A stretch of DNA of 64,000 nucleotides, taken from positions 1 through 64,000 of the forward strand of contig CAVSWH010000001.1 of the NCBI GenBank assembly GCA_963731625.1. The letters run 5' to 3'. This document shows, one piece after another, positions 46,051-54,625 of the stretch. Below the pieces are notes generated by a model. That model did no database searches and was not told where the DNA came from. It saw only the letters and a list, made by a program, of their open reading frames with translations. Positions within the stretch are counted from its first letter, which is position 1. Every line of letters starts with the position of its first letter. Origin of the DNA: PALSA-555 sp963731625. GTDB taxonomy: Bacteria > Actinomycetota > Acidimicrobiia > IMCC26256 > PALSA-555. The translations under genes and the position numbers were made by a program.

Positions 46051-46968
46051 GTGGGACTCGCCGTCCTCTTCCCCGGTCAGGGGACCCAACAGCCCGGCAT
46101 GGGCCGGCCGTGGCGCGGGACGCCCGCCTGGTCGGTCGTGGACCGGGTCGAGGCGGCGCTCGGCGAGCCGCTCAGCGACCTGATCCTCGACGCAACGGCC
46201 GAGCAGCTCGCTCGCACCCGCGACGCCCAGCTCGCCGTGCTCCTCACCTCGCTGCTCGCGTGGGAGGCCGTGCGGGACCACGTCCCCGCGGCCGTGGCGT
46301 TCGCCGGCCACTCGCTCGGCCAGGTGACGGCGCTCATCGCCTCCGGGGCGCTGGCCCTCGAAGACGGGGTGCGCTTCGCGGCGCGGCGGGCCGAGCTGAC
46401 CCAAGCCGCAGCCGACGCCCACCCCGGCAAGATGGCCGCGCTCCTGGGCGCCACACCCGAGCAGGCCTCTGCCGCCTGCGCGGCCACCCCCGACGGCTGC
46501 TGGATCGCCAACGACAACGCCCCGGGACAGATCGTCATCGCGGGGACACCAGAGGGGCTCGAGGCCGCGTCGGCTGCAGCCAAGGAAGAGGGGGTCAAGC
46601 GCGTCACCCCGCTCAACGTCGGCGGCGCCTTTCACACCCCGCTCATGGCCTCGGCCGCCGAGGGCCTCGTCGGCGAGCTCGCCGACGTCACGTTCTCCGT
46701 CCCCGCGGTGCCGGTCGTCTCGAACCTCGACGCCGAGCCGCACGCCGACGACGACTGGCGGGACCGCTCGGCCCGCCACGTCACCGTCACGGTGCGCTGG
46801 CGCGAATCCCTCACCGCGATCGCCGCCCTCGGCGCCACGACCTGCCTCGAGGTGGGGCACGGCACGATGCTCGCCGGCCTCGCCAAGCGGACCATCCCCG
46901 AGGTGACGGTCCGCGGCGTCGCCACACCGGACGACGCGGCCGCCGTCACGCTCGAGGAGGCACGCTGA
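46051..46968 (+). CDS. fabD: Malonyl-CoA:ACP transacylase FabD
   Basis: This 305-residue acyltransferase loads malonyl onto ACP. It starts VGLAVLFPGQGTQQPGMG, with the nucleophile S88 in FAGHSLGQ and the catalytic histidine in GGAFHTPLM. The GTG at 46051 follows GAGAGG by four bases; the open frame upstream lacks homology. It leads the rightward FAS-II operon, and its stop overlaps the start of the biotinyl-like gene (TGATG). All catalytic features are present. Confidence 0.94.
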   Translation: MGLAVLFPGQGTQQPGMGRPWRGTPAWSVVDRVEAALGEPLSDLILDATAEQLARTRDAQLAVLLTSLLAWEAVRDHVPAAVAFAGHSLGQVTALIASGALALEDGVRFAARRAELTQAAADAHPGKMAALLGATPEQASAACAATPDGCWIANDNAPGQIVIAGTPEGLEAASAAAKEEGVKRVTPLNVGGAFHTPLMASAAEGLVGELADVTFSVPAVPVVSNLDAEPHADDDWRDRSARHVTVTVRWRESLTAIAALGATTCLEVGHGTMLAGLAKRTIPEVTVRGVATPDDAAAVTLEEAR

Positions 46969-47228
46969 TGGAGACGCTGCTCGACCACGGCGAGGGGCTG
47001 CTCGTCCCCGAGCGCATGATCGTGGCGCCGACCGTCGGGGTGTTCCGCCCCGTCGAGCTGCCGGCCGACAGCGACGTCGAGCCCGGCCAGACGGTCGGCC
47101 TCCTCGAGGGGCCGGGTACGGTGACCTCCGTGGCCAGTCCGTTCGCGGGTCGACTCGTCGGCCTGCTCGCTCATCCGGGGGAGCGCATGCGAGAAGGACA
47201 GCCGATCGCCTGGCTGCGCGTGCACTGA
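46968..47228 (+). CDS. Biotinyl/lipoyl-domain-like protein without lysine
   Basis: This 86-residue protein looks like one biotinyl domain: the half-repeat IVAPTVGVFRP ... VEPGQTVGLLEG pairs with VASPFAGRLVGLLAHPGERM and REGQPIAWLR. In biotin carboxyl carrier protein the hairpin between them carries EAMKM; here it reads EGPGTV (from residue 47) and the protein contains no lysine at all. It therefore cannot be biotinylated or lipoylated. The ATG at 46968 overlaps the fabD stop and fabH follows two bases later, so it is co-translated with FAS-II enzymes. The fold is inferred by eye; function is unknown. Confidence 0.7.
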   Translation: METLLDHGEGLLVPERMIVAPTVGVFRPVELPADSDVEPGQTVGLLEGPGTVTSVASPFAGRLVGLLAHPGERMREGQPIAWLRVH

Positions 47229-47230
47229 GG

Positions 47231-48217
47231 ATGCGGGCCGCCATCGCCGGTTGGGGCGTGGCGCTGCCCGAAGGCCGGCTCACGAACGCCGACCTCGAGC
47301 GCCTGGTCGACACGTCTGACCAGTGGATCGTCGAGCGGACCGGGATCCGGGAGCGCCGCATCGCGACCCCGGACGAGACCACCGGCAGTCTCGCGACGGA
47401 AGCCGGCGCCGCCGCGATCAAGGCCGCGGGGCTCACCCCGGTCGACATCGACCTGCTCATCATCGCCACCGCCACGCCCGAGCAGCCGGTCCCCCACACC
47501 GGCGCGTTCGTCGGCGACGCCCTCGGGCTCCGCTGCGGCTCCTTCGACATGAACGCCGGGTGCGCCGGCTTCGTCTACGAGTTCGTCACCGGGGGGGCGC
47601 TCCTCACCGCGGGCGGCCTCGAGCACGTGCTCGTGATCGGCGCCGAGACCCTCTCGCGGGTCATCGACCCGACCGACCGCGCCACGTGCGTGCTCTTCGG
47701 CGACGCGGCGGCGGCGCTCGTGCTCGAATCTGCGCCCGACGACGGGCCTGGCCTGCTCGCGTTCGACCTCGGCTGCGACGGCAGCCTCGCCGGCCTGCTC
47801 GAGGTCCGGGCCGGCGGCAGCCGCCAGCCGACGACGACGGAGACCCTCGACCAGGGCCTCCAGTACTTGCAGATGCACGGCCCGGAGGTGTTCCGCCGGG
47901 CTGTGCGCGTGGTGGTCAATTCGGCGAATGCCACGTTGGCCCGAGCCGACGTGGCATCCTCGTCGGTCGACTGGTTCGTCCCTCACCAGGCGAACGCCCG
48001 GATCATCGACGCCGCGGCGCAACGGTTGGGGATCCCGGCGGAGCGCACCATCGTGAACATCGACCACTACGGCAACACCTCCGCGGCCTCGATCCCGTTG
48101 GCGCTCGCCGAGGCCGCCGACGCCGGGCGCCTCCATCCCGACGACCTCGTGCTCTTCAGCGGGTTCGGCGCCGGGATGACGTGGGGCAGCGCGCTCGTGC
48201 GCTGGGGGCGCCCGTGA
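47231..48217 (+). CDS. fabH: 3-Oxoacyl-ACP synthase III (FabH)
   Basis: This 328-residue thiolase-fold enzyme starts chains by condensing acyl-CoA with malonyl-ACP. The catalytic triad is C111 in DMNAGCAGFVYE, the histidine in VPHQANARIID and the asparagine in YGNTSAASIP. The start segment IVERTGIRERRIA is typical. The ATG at 47231 follows the biotinyl-like gene by two bases, and the end overlaps the fabG GTG (GTGA). Primer preference (straight or branched) cannot be judged by eye. Confidence 0.95.
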   Translation: MRAAIAGWGVALPEGRLTNADLERLVDTSDQWIVERTGIRERRIATPDETTGSLATEAGAAAIKAAGLTPVDIDLLIIATATPEQPVPHTGAFVGDALGLRCGSFDMNAGCAGFVYEFVTGGALLTAGGLEHVLVIGAETLSRVIDPTDRATCVLFGDAAAALVLESAPDDGPGLLAFDLGCDGSLAGLLEVRAGGSRQPTTTETLDQGLQYLQMHGPEVFRRAVRVVVNSANATLARADVASSSVDWFVPHQANARIIDAAAQRLGIPAERTIVNIDHYGNTSAASIPLALAEAADAGRLHPDDLVLFSGFGAGMTWGSALVRWGRP

Positions 48218-48951
48218 CCGCCCGCACCGCGCTCGTGACGGGCGCGTCCCGCGGCATCGGCCGGGCGGTGGCGCACGCCCTCGCCGAGGACGGCCATCGG
48301 GTGGTGTGCCTGTCGGCCAGCGACGCCGCGAAGGAGACCCAGCGCGAGCTCGAGGCGGCCGGCCACGAGGCGATGGCCGTCCTGGCGGACGTCCGCGACC
48401 GCGACGCGGTCGACGCGGCGTTCACCGAGATCGAGCAGACGTTCGGCGTCGTCGAGGTGCTCGTGAACAACGCGGGCGTGACCGCCGACGGGCTCGTCGC
48501 TCGCATGAGCGACGAGCAGTGGTCCCGAGTGCTCGACACGAACCTGACGGGCGCCTTCCACACGATCCGGCGCGCGACGCCGAAGCTGATGCGGGCCCGC
48601 TGGGGTCGCATCGTGAACGTCGCGTCGGTGAGCGCCTACTCCGGCTCGCCCGGACAGGCGAACTACGCCTCCGCGAAGGCCGGCCTCATCGGGCTGACCC
48701 GCGCGGTCGCACGTGAGCTCGCGCCGCGCCAGATCACCTGCAATGTCGTCGCCCCGGGGCCTATCGTGACCGACATGACCGCGGCCTTGCCCGCCGAATG
48801 GCGGACAACCATGGAGGCCACGGTGCCGCTCGGCCGTCTCGGCGATCCAGCCGACGTGGCAAGCCTCGTGGCGTTCGTGTGCTCCGAGGCTGCGGGCTAC
48901 GTGACCGGCGCCGTCCTACCCGTGGACGGCGGCCTCGGCATGGGCCACTGA
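48214..48951 (+). CDS. fabG: 3-Oxoacyl-ACP reductase (FabG)
   Basis: This 245-residue SDR enzyme reduces 3-oxoacyl-ACP with NADPH. Visible are the Rossmann motif TGASRGIGRAVA, NNAGVT, the active-site S138 in NVASVSAY, Y151 and K155 in YASAKAG, and the C-terminal GAVLPVDGGLGMGH. The start is GTG 48214, overlapping the fabH stop. Membership in this operon makes FabG a firmer call than the generic SDR label. Confidence 0.93.
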   Translation: MTARTALVTGASRGIGRAVAHALAEDGHRVVCLSASDAAKETQRELEAAGHEAMAVLADVRDRDAVDAAFTEIEQTFGVVEVLVNNAGVTADGLVARMSDEQWSRVLDTNLTGAFHTIRRATPKLMRARWGRIVNVASVSAYSGSPGQANYASAKAGLIGLTRAVARELAPRQITCNVVAPGPIVTDMTAALPAEWRTTMEATVPLGRLGDPADVASLVAFVCSEAAGYVTGAVLPVDGGLGMGH

Positions 48952-48978
48952 GCCCAGCCGACCGAGTGAGGAGGAAGC

Positions 48979-49230
48979 ATGGAGCGTGACGAGGCACTCG
49001 CCGCCTTGCGGGAGGTGGCGGTGGAGGTCCTGTCCGTCGAACCGGACGCCGTCACCGAGGACGCCCGTTTCAAGGAGGACCTCGACGCCGACAGCCTCGA
49101 CCTGGTCGAGCTCGTCATGGGCCTCGAGGAGCGCTTCGACATCTCGGTGCCGGAGGAGGACCTCGAGGACGTGACGACGGTCGGCCAGGCGGTCGACCTC
49201 GTGCTCTCCAAGGTGGCGTCCAAGGCATGA
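48979..49230 (+). CDS. acpP: Acyl carrier protein
   Basis: This 83-residue ACP carries the growing chain on phosphopantetheine at S39 in DLDADSLDLVELVMGLEE. The acidic helix II and four-helix layout are normal. The start ATG at 48979 follows a good Shine-Dalgarno (GAGGAGG) in the 27-base spacer after fabG, so ACP can be translated at a high rate independently. Its stop overlaps the fabF ATG. Confidence 0.95.
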   Translation: MERDEALAALREVAVEVLSVEPDAVTEDARFKEDLDADSLDLVELVMGLEERFDISVPEEDLEDVTTVGQAVDLVLSKVASKA

Positions 49231-50483
49231 GCTCCGAGCTCCTCGACCACCGCGGGCGGCCCCGGGTCGTCGTCACCGGGATGGGGGTCAAGACCCCGGC
49301 GGGTGCGGACCTCGACACGTTCTGGTCGACGGTCCTCGACGCCACGCCGACCGCGGCGACGCTCCCGGAGTGGGTCGCGGTCGACCTGCCCGTCACGTTC
49401 GCGTGCACGGTGCCGCCCGCCTTCGACCCGGAGACCTACTTCGGCCCGAAGGACGTGCGGCGCCAGGACCGGGTCACACACCTCGGATTCGCGGCCGCGG
49501 CCGACGCGATCGAGAATGCCGGCGACCTGAGCGCCGACCCGGCGCGGTGCGCCGTCATCGCGGCGAGCGGCATCGGCGGCCTGCAGACCCTCGAGATCAA
49601 CGCGAAGACCTACTTCGACCGGGGCGCGTCGCGGGTCAGCCCGTTCTTCGTCCCGATGATGATGCCGAACGCGACCGCCGGCGTCATCTCGATGCGCTTC
49701 GGCTTCACCGGCCCGGCGTTCTGCATCGCCACGGCGTGCGCGGCCGGCACGAACGCCATCGGCGAGGGTGTCCGCCTGATCCGGGACGGAACCTCCGATG
49801 TCGTGGTCGCCGGCGGGACCGAGTACCCGCTGACCCAGATCACCGTCGCGGCGTTCGCGCGGATGGGCGCGCTGAGCACCCGCAACGACGCGCCGGCGCT
49901 CGCCTCGCGGCCATTCGACGCCGGCCGGGACGGGTTCGTCATGGCCGAAGGCGCCGGCTTCGTCGTCCTCGAGTCGCTCGAGCGAGCACGCGGGCGCGGC
50001 GCGGACGTGCACGGCGAGGTCGCCGGCTACGGACGCAACTCGGACGCCTACCACATCACCGCGCCGTCGCCCGGTGGCGCGGGCGCCGCGTCCTGCATGC
50101 AGATGGCGCTCGAGGACGCCGGGATCGGCCCCCGCGACGTGGTGCACATCAACGCGCACGGCACCTCAACCGACTTGAACGACGCGGCCGAGGCGGAAGC
50201 GGTCCGCAAGGTGTTCGGCGACGCGGCACCGCCGGTCACCTCGTCGAAGGGCGTGTTCGGCCACATGATCGCGGGCGCGGGTGCGGCCGAGGCAATCGTC
50301 GCGCTCTGCTCGATCCGCGAGGAGGTCGTGCCGCCCACCGCGAACCTCGAGCAGCTGGGCGACGACATCGGCCTCGACATCGTCGCTGGCACGCCCCGCG
50401 AGGTCGGGACGGGGCCCGCGCTGTCGAACTCGTTCGGCTTCGGCGGCCACAACGCGACGCTGGTCCTGACGCCCGCCGAGTGA
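49227..50483 (+). CDS. fabF: 3-Oxoacyl-ACP synthase II (FabF)
   Basis: This 418-residue condensing enzyme extends acyl-ACP. The catalytic cysteine is C171 in CIATACAAGTNAI, with the two histidines in INAHGTSTDLND and KGVFGHMIAGAG. The C-terminal SNSFGFGGHNATLVL is typical. ATG 49227 overlaps the acpP stop (ATGA) and the end overlaps the carboxyltransferase GTG, so the stretch from acpP to the carboxyltransferase is tightly coupled. No active-site change is seen. Confidence 0.95.
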   Translation: MSSELLDHRGRPRVVVTGMGVKTPAGADLDTFWSTVLDATPTAATLPEWVAVDLPVTFACTVPPAFDPETYFGPKDVRRQDRVTHLGFAAAADAIENAGDLSADPARCAVIAASGIGGLQTLEINAKTYFDRGASRVSPFFVPMMMPNATAGVISMRFGFTGPAFCIATACAAGTNAIGEGVRLIRDGTSDVVVAGGTEYPLTQITVAAFARMGALSTRNDAPALASRPFDAGRDGFVMAEGAGFVVLESLERARGRGADVHGEVAGYGRNSDAYHITAPSPGGAGAASCMQMALEDAGIGPRDVVHINAHGTSTDLNDAAEAEAVRKVFGDAAPPVTSSKGVFGHMIAGAGAAEAIVALCSIREEVVPPTANLEQLGDDIGLDIVAGTPREVGTGPALSNSFGFGGHNATLVLTPAE

Positions 50484-51874
50484 CCGTCCCCGCCCCGTCG
50501 GGCGTCGCGGTGCCCATCGAAGGGGGCCGCAGCGAAGCGGCGCACGCCGAGCTCACGATGCTCGAGGGTCGACGCGTCGCCACGTTCCGCATCGCCGAAG
50601 GAAGCCATCGGGGGGCGATCGGCCCGGCCGAGGGTTCGACCATCGAGCGCGCGGTGCACCTCGCCGTCGAGCTCGGCGTCCCCCTCGTCGGTACCATCGC
50701 GTCCTCCGGCGCCGACGTCGGCGGCGGCGTCGCCTCACTGCACAGCTGGGGGCGCATCGCGCGGGCGCTCTCCCACGCGTCGGGGGTCGTGCCCACGATC
50801 CTCGTCGTCGTCGGCCCCTGCCTCTCGGGCCCGGCCCTGCTCCTCGGCATCGCCGACCTCACGGTCATGACCGCGGATGCGTTCGCGTACGTGAGCGGCC
50901 CCGACACGGTCCGCGCCTTCACCGGCATCTCGCTCGACCACGTCGCGCTCGGCGGCGCCGAGCTGCACGGACGACGCAGCGGCGTCGCGTCGCTGGTCGT
51001 CGCGCACGACCAGGACGCGAGGGCCGCGGTGGCGCACCTCCTCGAGTACCTGCCGTCGAACCACTTCGAGGACCCGCCGGTGCTGCGCGTCGACGACCCC
51101 GTCGACCGGGACACCGACCGGGCCGCCGCCACGGTGCCCGACCGCGCCAACGCCCCCTACGACATGCGGGTCGTGCTCGACGACGTCTTCGACGCGGGCT
51201 CGTTCCTCGAGCTGCGCGGCGCGCACGCCCCGAACCTCGTCACCGCGCTCGGTCACCTCGACGGGCACGCCGTCGGTGTCATCGCCAACCAGCCCCACCA
51301 TCGGGCCGGCACGATCGACATCGAGGCGTCCGAGAAGGCGGCGCGGTTCGTGCAGTGGTGCGACTGCTTCAACCTGCCGCTCATCACCTTCGTCGACACG
51401 CCGGGCTTCGAGCCGGGCAAGGACCTCGAGTGGCGCGGGATGATCCGCCACGGCGCCGAGCTCGTCCACGCCTATGCGGCGGCCACCGTGCCGCGGCTCT
51501 GTGTCGTGCTCCGCAAGGCGTACGGCGGGGCGTACATCGTCATGGACTCGAAGGGGCTGGGGAACGACTGGTGCGGCGCCTGGCCGAACGCCGAGATCGC
51601 GGTCATGGGCGCGGTCGGGGCCGTGCAGGTGCTGCACGGGCGGCGGCTCCGCGAGGTCGAGCTCGAGGGCGGCGACCGGGCCGGGACCGAGGCGGCGCTG
51701 CTGGCCGAGTTCGAGGGGGAGCTCGCCAGCCCCTACCGGGCCGCCGAGCGCGGGTTCGTCGACGAGGTGCTGCTGGCCGCCGACACCCGCCGGACGCTCG
51801 CCGCGGCGCTCCTCCGCCTCCGCACCAAGCGGGAGACGACCGAGCCCCGGCCCCACGCCAACTCGCCCCTCTAA
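50480..51874 (+). CDS. Acyl-CoA carboxylase carboxyltransferase (PCCB-like, short N-terminus)
   Basis: This 464-residue protein has two crotonase-type halves. The first has PLVGTIASSGADVGGGVASL and VVGPCLSGPALL. The second, from about residue 215, has VFDAGSFLELRG, VGVIANQPHHRAGTID, ITFVDTPGFEPGKDLE and LRKAYGGAYIVMDS, matching acetyl/propionyl-CoA carboxylase beta chains. Usual beta chains are about 510-530 residues; the N-terminal 50-60 residues of half one are missing. It would transfer carboxyl from carboxybiotin to acetyl-CoA, giving malonyl-CoA for FabD. No biotin carboxylase or true biotin carrier is nearby. The GTG at 50480 overlaps fabF. Confidence 0.85.
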   Translation: MTVPAPSGVAVPIEGGRSEAAHAELTMLEGRRVATFRIAEGSHRGAIGPAEGSTIERAVHLAVELGVPLVGTIASSGADVGGGVASLHSWGRIARALSHASGVVPTILVVVGPCLSGPALLLGIADLTVMTADAFAYVSGPDTVRAFTGISLDHVALGGAELHGRRSGVASLVVAHDQDARAAVAHLLEYLPSNHFEDPPVLRVDDPVDRDTDRAAATVPDRANAPYDMRVVLDDVFDAGSFLELRGAHAPNLVTALGHLDGHAVGVIANQPHHRAGTIDIEASEKAARFVQWCDCFNLPLITFVDTPGFEPGKDLEWRGMIRHGAELVHAYAAATVPRLCVVLRKAYGGAYIVMDSKGLGNDWCGAWPNAEIAVMGAVGAVQVLHGRRLREVELEGGDRAGTEAALLAEFEGELASPYRAAERGFVDEVLLAADTRRTLAAALLRLRTKRETTEPRPHANSPL

Positions 51875-51885
51875 GGTCTGCCGCG

Positions 51886-52641
51886 ATGCTCCTCGACGGG
51901 AAGCGGATCCTGGTCACGGGCGTGCTGAACGACGCGTCGATCGCGTTCTCGGTGGCCCGACGCGCCCAGGAGGAGGGCGCGACGGTCGTGCTCAGCTCCT
52001 TCGGGCGGGTCATGAGCCTGACCCAGCGCACGGCCAAGCGCCTCCCCCACGAGGCCGAGATCGTCGAGCTCGACGTCGCGAACCAAGAGGACCTCGACGC
52101 GTTCGCCGGGCGGGTCGGCGGGCACCTCGACGGGCTCCTCCACGCCATCGGCTTCGCGCCGCCGTCGTGCCTCGGCGGCGGGTTCCTCGACGCGCCCTGG
52201 GAGGACGTCGCCGTCGCGCTCCAGGTCTCGGCCTACTCGCTGAAGGCGCTCGCCGTCGCTGCGCTGCCGCTGCTCGGCGCGGGCGCGTCGATCGTCGGGC
52301 TCGACTTCGACAACACCCAGGCGTGGCCGGTCTATGACTGGATGGGCGTCGCCAAGTCGGCGTTCGAGTCGACGGCCCGGTACCTCGCGAGGGACCTGGG
52401 ACCGAAGGGGATCCGGGTCAACCTCGTCGCGGCCGGGCCGGTCCGCACGATGGCGGCGAAGAGCATCCCCGGCTTCGACCACTTCGAAACGGTGTGGGCC
52501 GACCGGGCACCGCTCGGCTGGGACATCCGCGACCCCGAGCCCGTGGCACGGGCCTGCGTCGCGCTCCTCTCCGACTGGTTCCCCGCCACGACCGGCGAGA
52601 TGGTCCACGTCGACGGTGGGGTGCACGCCGTCGGCGCGTAG
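51886..52641 (+). CDS. fabI: Enoyl-ACP reductase FabI
   Basis: This 251-residue SDR-type enoyl reductase completes each elongation cycle. The start LLDGKRILVTGVLNDASIAF is characteristic of FabI/InhA rather than classic SDR proteins. The active site has Y150 and K157 in the FabI spacing Y-x6-K (VYDWMGVAKSAFE), and LDFDNTQAWPVYDW is InhA-like. The ATG at 51886 lies 11 bases after the carboxyltransferase stop. It is the last gene of the FAS-II operon; the family is the known target of triclosan and isoniazid adducts. Confidence 0.94.
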   Translation: MLLDGKRILVTGVLNDASIAFSVARRAQEEGATVVLSSFGRVMSLTQRTAKRLPHEAEIVELDVANQEDLDAFAGRVGGHLDGLLHAIGFAPPSCLGGGFLDAPWEDVAVALQVSAYSLKALAVAALPLLGAGASIVGLDFDNTQAWPVYDWMGVAKSAFESTARYLARDLGPKGIRVNLVAAGPVRTMAAKSIPGFDHFETVWADRAPLGWDIRDPEPVARACVALLSDWFPATTGEMVHVDGGVHAVGA

Positions 52642-52788
52642 TCGCCCGGCGACCCCAGCCCACCTCCGCTGGCCCGCCGGCAAGGCCCCGCCGTCCGCGC
52701 ATGGTGTGGTCGCCGCGTCGCCGGCGCGTGTGACGCTCGAGCGGGCCTCGGACCTTTAGCAGGTAAGCGCCGCGATCGGAGAGCCGGG

Positions 52789-53244
52789 GTGTCGGATGGT
52801 GCCGAGGAGTTCGTCGAGTTCGTGCACGCGGCCGAACCCGGGCTGCGACAGGCGCTCACCGCGCTGTGCGGCGTCGAGGACGCACGCGACGCCGTCGCCG
52901 ACGGGTTGGCGTACGCGTGGCAGCACTGGAGCCGGGTCCGAGACATGGCGAACCCGGCGGGCTACGTGTACCAGGTCGCCCGCAGCCGCACGCGGCGGCG
53001 GCGCCGACGAGTGGTGTTCCCCGAAGCCGCCGAGGGTGTGCCCGACATCGAGCCGGGCCTCGGCGCGGCGCTGGCGCGACTCCCCGACCGGCAGCGCGTC
53101 GCGGTGCTGCTCGTCCACGGGTGGGATTGGTCCCACGCCGACGTCGCGGCACTGATGGGCGTGTCGGTCTCGACGGTGCGCAACCATCTCCGACGCGGCC
53201 TCGAGAGGCTCCGCGACGCGCTCGGGGTCCAGGTCGATGGCTGA
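52789..53244 (+). CDS. ECF-type RNA polymerase sigma factor
   Basis: This 151-residue sigma factor has a region-2 core (EPGLRQALTALCGVEDARDAV, AWQHWSRVRDMANPAGYVYQ) and a region-4 helix-turn-helix (LARLPDRQRVAVLLVHGW, HADVAALMGVSVSTVRNHLRR). The layout is close to the SigE/SACE-like groups of actinobacteria. The start is GTG at 52789, with CGGAGAG upstream. Its end overlaps the next gene, a membrane-anchored propeller, by eight bases, which suggests that protein is its partner or regulator. Confidence 0.82.
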   Translation: MSDGAEEFVEFVHAAEPGLRQALTALCGVEDARDAVADGLAYAWQHWSRVRDMANPAGYVYQVARSRTRRRRRRVVFPEAAEGVPDIEPGLGAALARLPDRQRVAVLLVHGWDWSHADVAALMGVSVSTVRNHLRRGLERLRDALGVQVDG

Positions 53245-54601
53245 TCTGCCCGCGCAGCTCCGCGCCTATGCCGCGACAGTTCTGGACCCGGTCGAGGAGG
53301 TCGGGGTGACGGAGGTCCTCCGGGGGTCCTCCCGCCCAGCGCGTTCCCGGCGATGGAGGCCGGCGCTGGTCGGGGGCGTGACCGTCGCCCTCGTGGCGGC
53401 CATCGCCGTCGGGATGGTGACCCTGCGGAGCCGCTCGTCGCCCCGGATCGCGGCCGGCGGTCTGCCGACGATGTGGAGCCGTGTGGACACGCTCCAGGAT
53501 GCGCCGTTCATCACCGCGATGGCGTCGAGGGGCCACAGCGTCGTCGCCGCGGGCGAGGGCATCTGGTTCTCGCGTGACGCCGCCTCATGGACCCAGGTCG
53601 TGGATGCGTCGGCTCTGAACGGCAACGGATCTCCGGGTCGGCTCGGGCAGCTGGGCCAGCTCAAGGACGTCATCGTCGGCGGGCCGGGCTTCGTCGCCGT
53701 CGGAGAGGCCGACGATCCCGCGACCCAGCGGGCGGTGGCCGCCGTCTGGACGTCGACCGACGGCCGACGCTGGGTCCGCGCGCCGTCGCCCGCGCTCGCG
53801 CCGCCGACACCGCCGATCCCGGATGGCGTCGAGACACCGGTGCGGGGCTACATCCAGTCCGTCAGCGACGGTGGCCCGGGCGTGGTCGCCGTCGGCGGTG
53901 TCTTCAGCGGGGCGTTCTCCGGCCCCGAGCTGGTGACCCAGGCCTACGACCCCGCGGTGTGGACGTCGCCGGACGGTGCCCATTGGTCTCGTGTCGACAC
54001 GGGCTCGGTGTTCGGCTCACGGACCGGCGCGTCCCCGCTCCTCAGCCTGTCGGCGATCACCGAGGACGGACACGAGCTCGTGCTGGCGGCGACCGACCGC
54101 GACACGACCAGCATCTTCGAGTCCGGCGACGGGTCCCATTGGCGGCGCACCGCGTCGGTCCCGGGTGCGATCAGTCAGATGACCGAGTCTCGCGACGGGC
54201 TCGTCGCCGTCGGGAGTCAGGGCGCCGCCCCCGGCCAGCGTGGCATGGTCTGGACCTCGACGGACGGGGTGCACTGGCGTCAGGCCGCGGTGTCCGCGCC
54301 CGCGGTGATCGCGAAGTACACCGGTGTCGCGTCGACCGGCGACTCGGTCGTCGTCGTCGGCTACCGGGGAGCCGGCGAGCCCGTCGACGACGGCGTGATG
54401 CTGGTCTCGTCGGACGCCACCCGCTGGGTGGCCGTCCCCGAGGACGGCGGGCCGTTCGCGGCGCGTACGACGTTGACGGGGGTCACGGGCACGTTCGGCG
54501 GTCGGTATCTCGCTTTCGGGAACGAGACCGCCACGGGGGACGGCTCGGCGTCGAACCCCTATCGGTACCGATTGGGCCTGTACCGATCGACGGCGGGGTG
54601 A
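53237..54601 (+). CDS. Membrane-anchored Asp-box beta-propeller coupled to an ECF sigma factor
   Basis: This 454-residue protein has about 45 N-terminal cytoplasmic residues, one membrane span (PALVGGVTVALVAAIAVGMV) and an outside domain of repeats. At least five repeats fit the BNR/Asp-box pattern: WFSRDAASWTQV, VWTSTDGRRWVRA, VWTSPDGAHWSRV, FESGDGSHWRR and VWTSTDGVHWRQA, with a sixth weaker VSSDATRWVAV. The cytoplasmic part lacks a zinc anti-sigma motif (HxxxCxxC), but its position and topology are those of an anti-sigma or signal receptor. The ATG overlaps the sigma gene stop. Ligand is unknown. Confidence 0.7.
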   Translation: MADLPAQLRAYAATVLDPVEEVGVTEVLRGSSRPARSRRWRPALVGGVTVALVAAIAVGMVTLRSRSSPRIAAGGLPTMWSRVDTLQDAPFITAMASRGHSVVAAGEGIWFSRDAASWTQVVDASALNGNGSPGRLGQLGQLKDVIVGGPGFVAVGEADDPATQRAVAAVWTSTDGRRWVRAPSPALAPPTPPIPDGVETPVRGYIQSVSDGGPGVVAVGGVFSGAFSGPELVTQAYDPAVWTSPDGAHWSRVDTGSVFGSRTGASPLLSLSAITEDGHELVLAATDRDTTSIFESGDGSHWRRTASVPGAISQMTESRDGLVAVGSQGAAPGQRGMVWTSTDGVHWRQAAVSAPAVIAKYTGVASTGDSVVVVGYRGAGEPVDDGVMLVSSDATRWVAVPEDGGPFAARTTLTGVTGTFGGRYLAFGNETATGDGSASNPYRYRLGLYRSTAG

Positions 54602-54625
54602 CTCGCCGCCCGCGACGAGTGGGCG

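Noticed and set aside
54600..54625. Short ACTCG/CGAGT inverted repeat between the two propeller genes as a bidirectional terminator
   Set aside because: Five base pairs with a ten-base loop and no U-tract are too weak to call.
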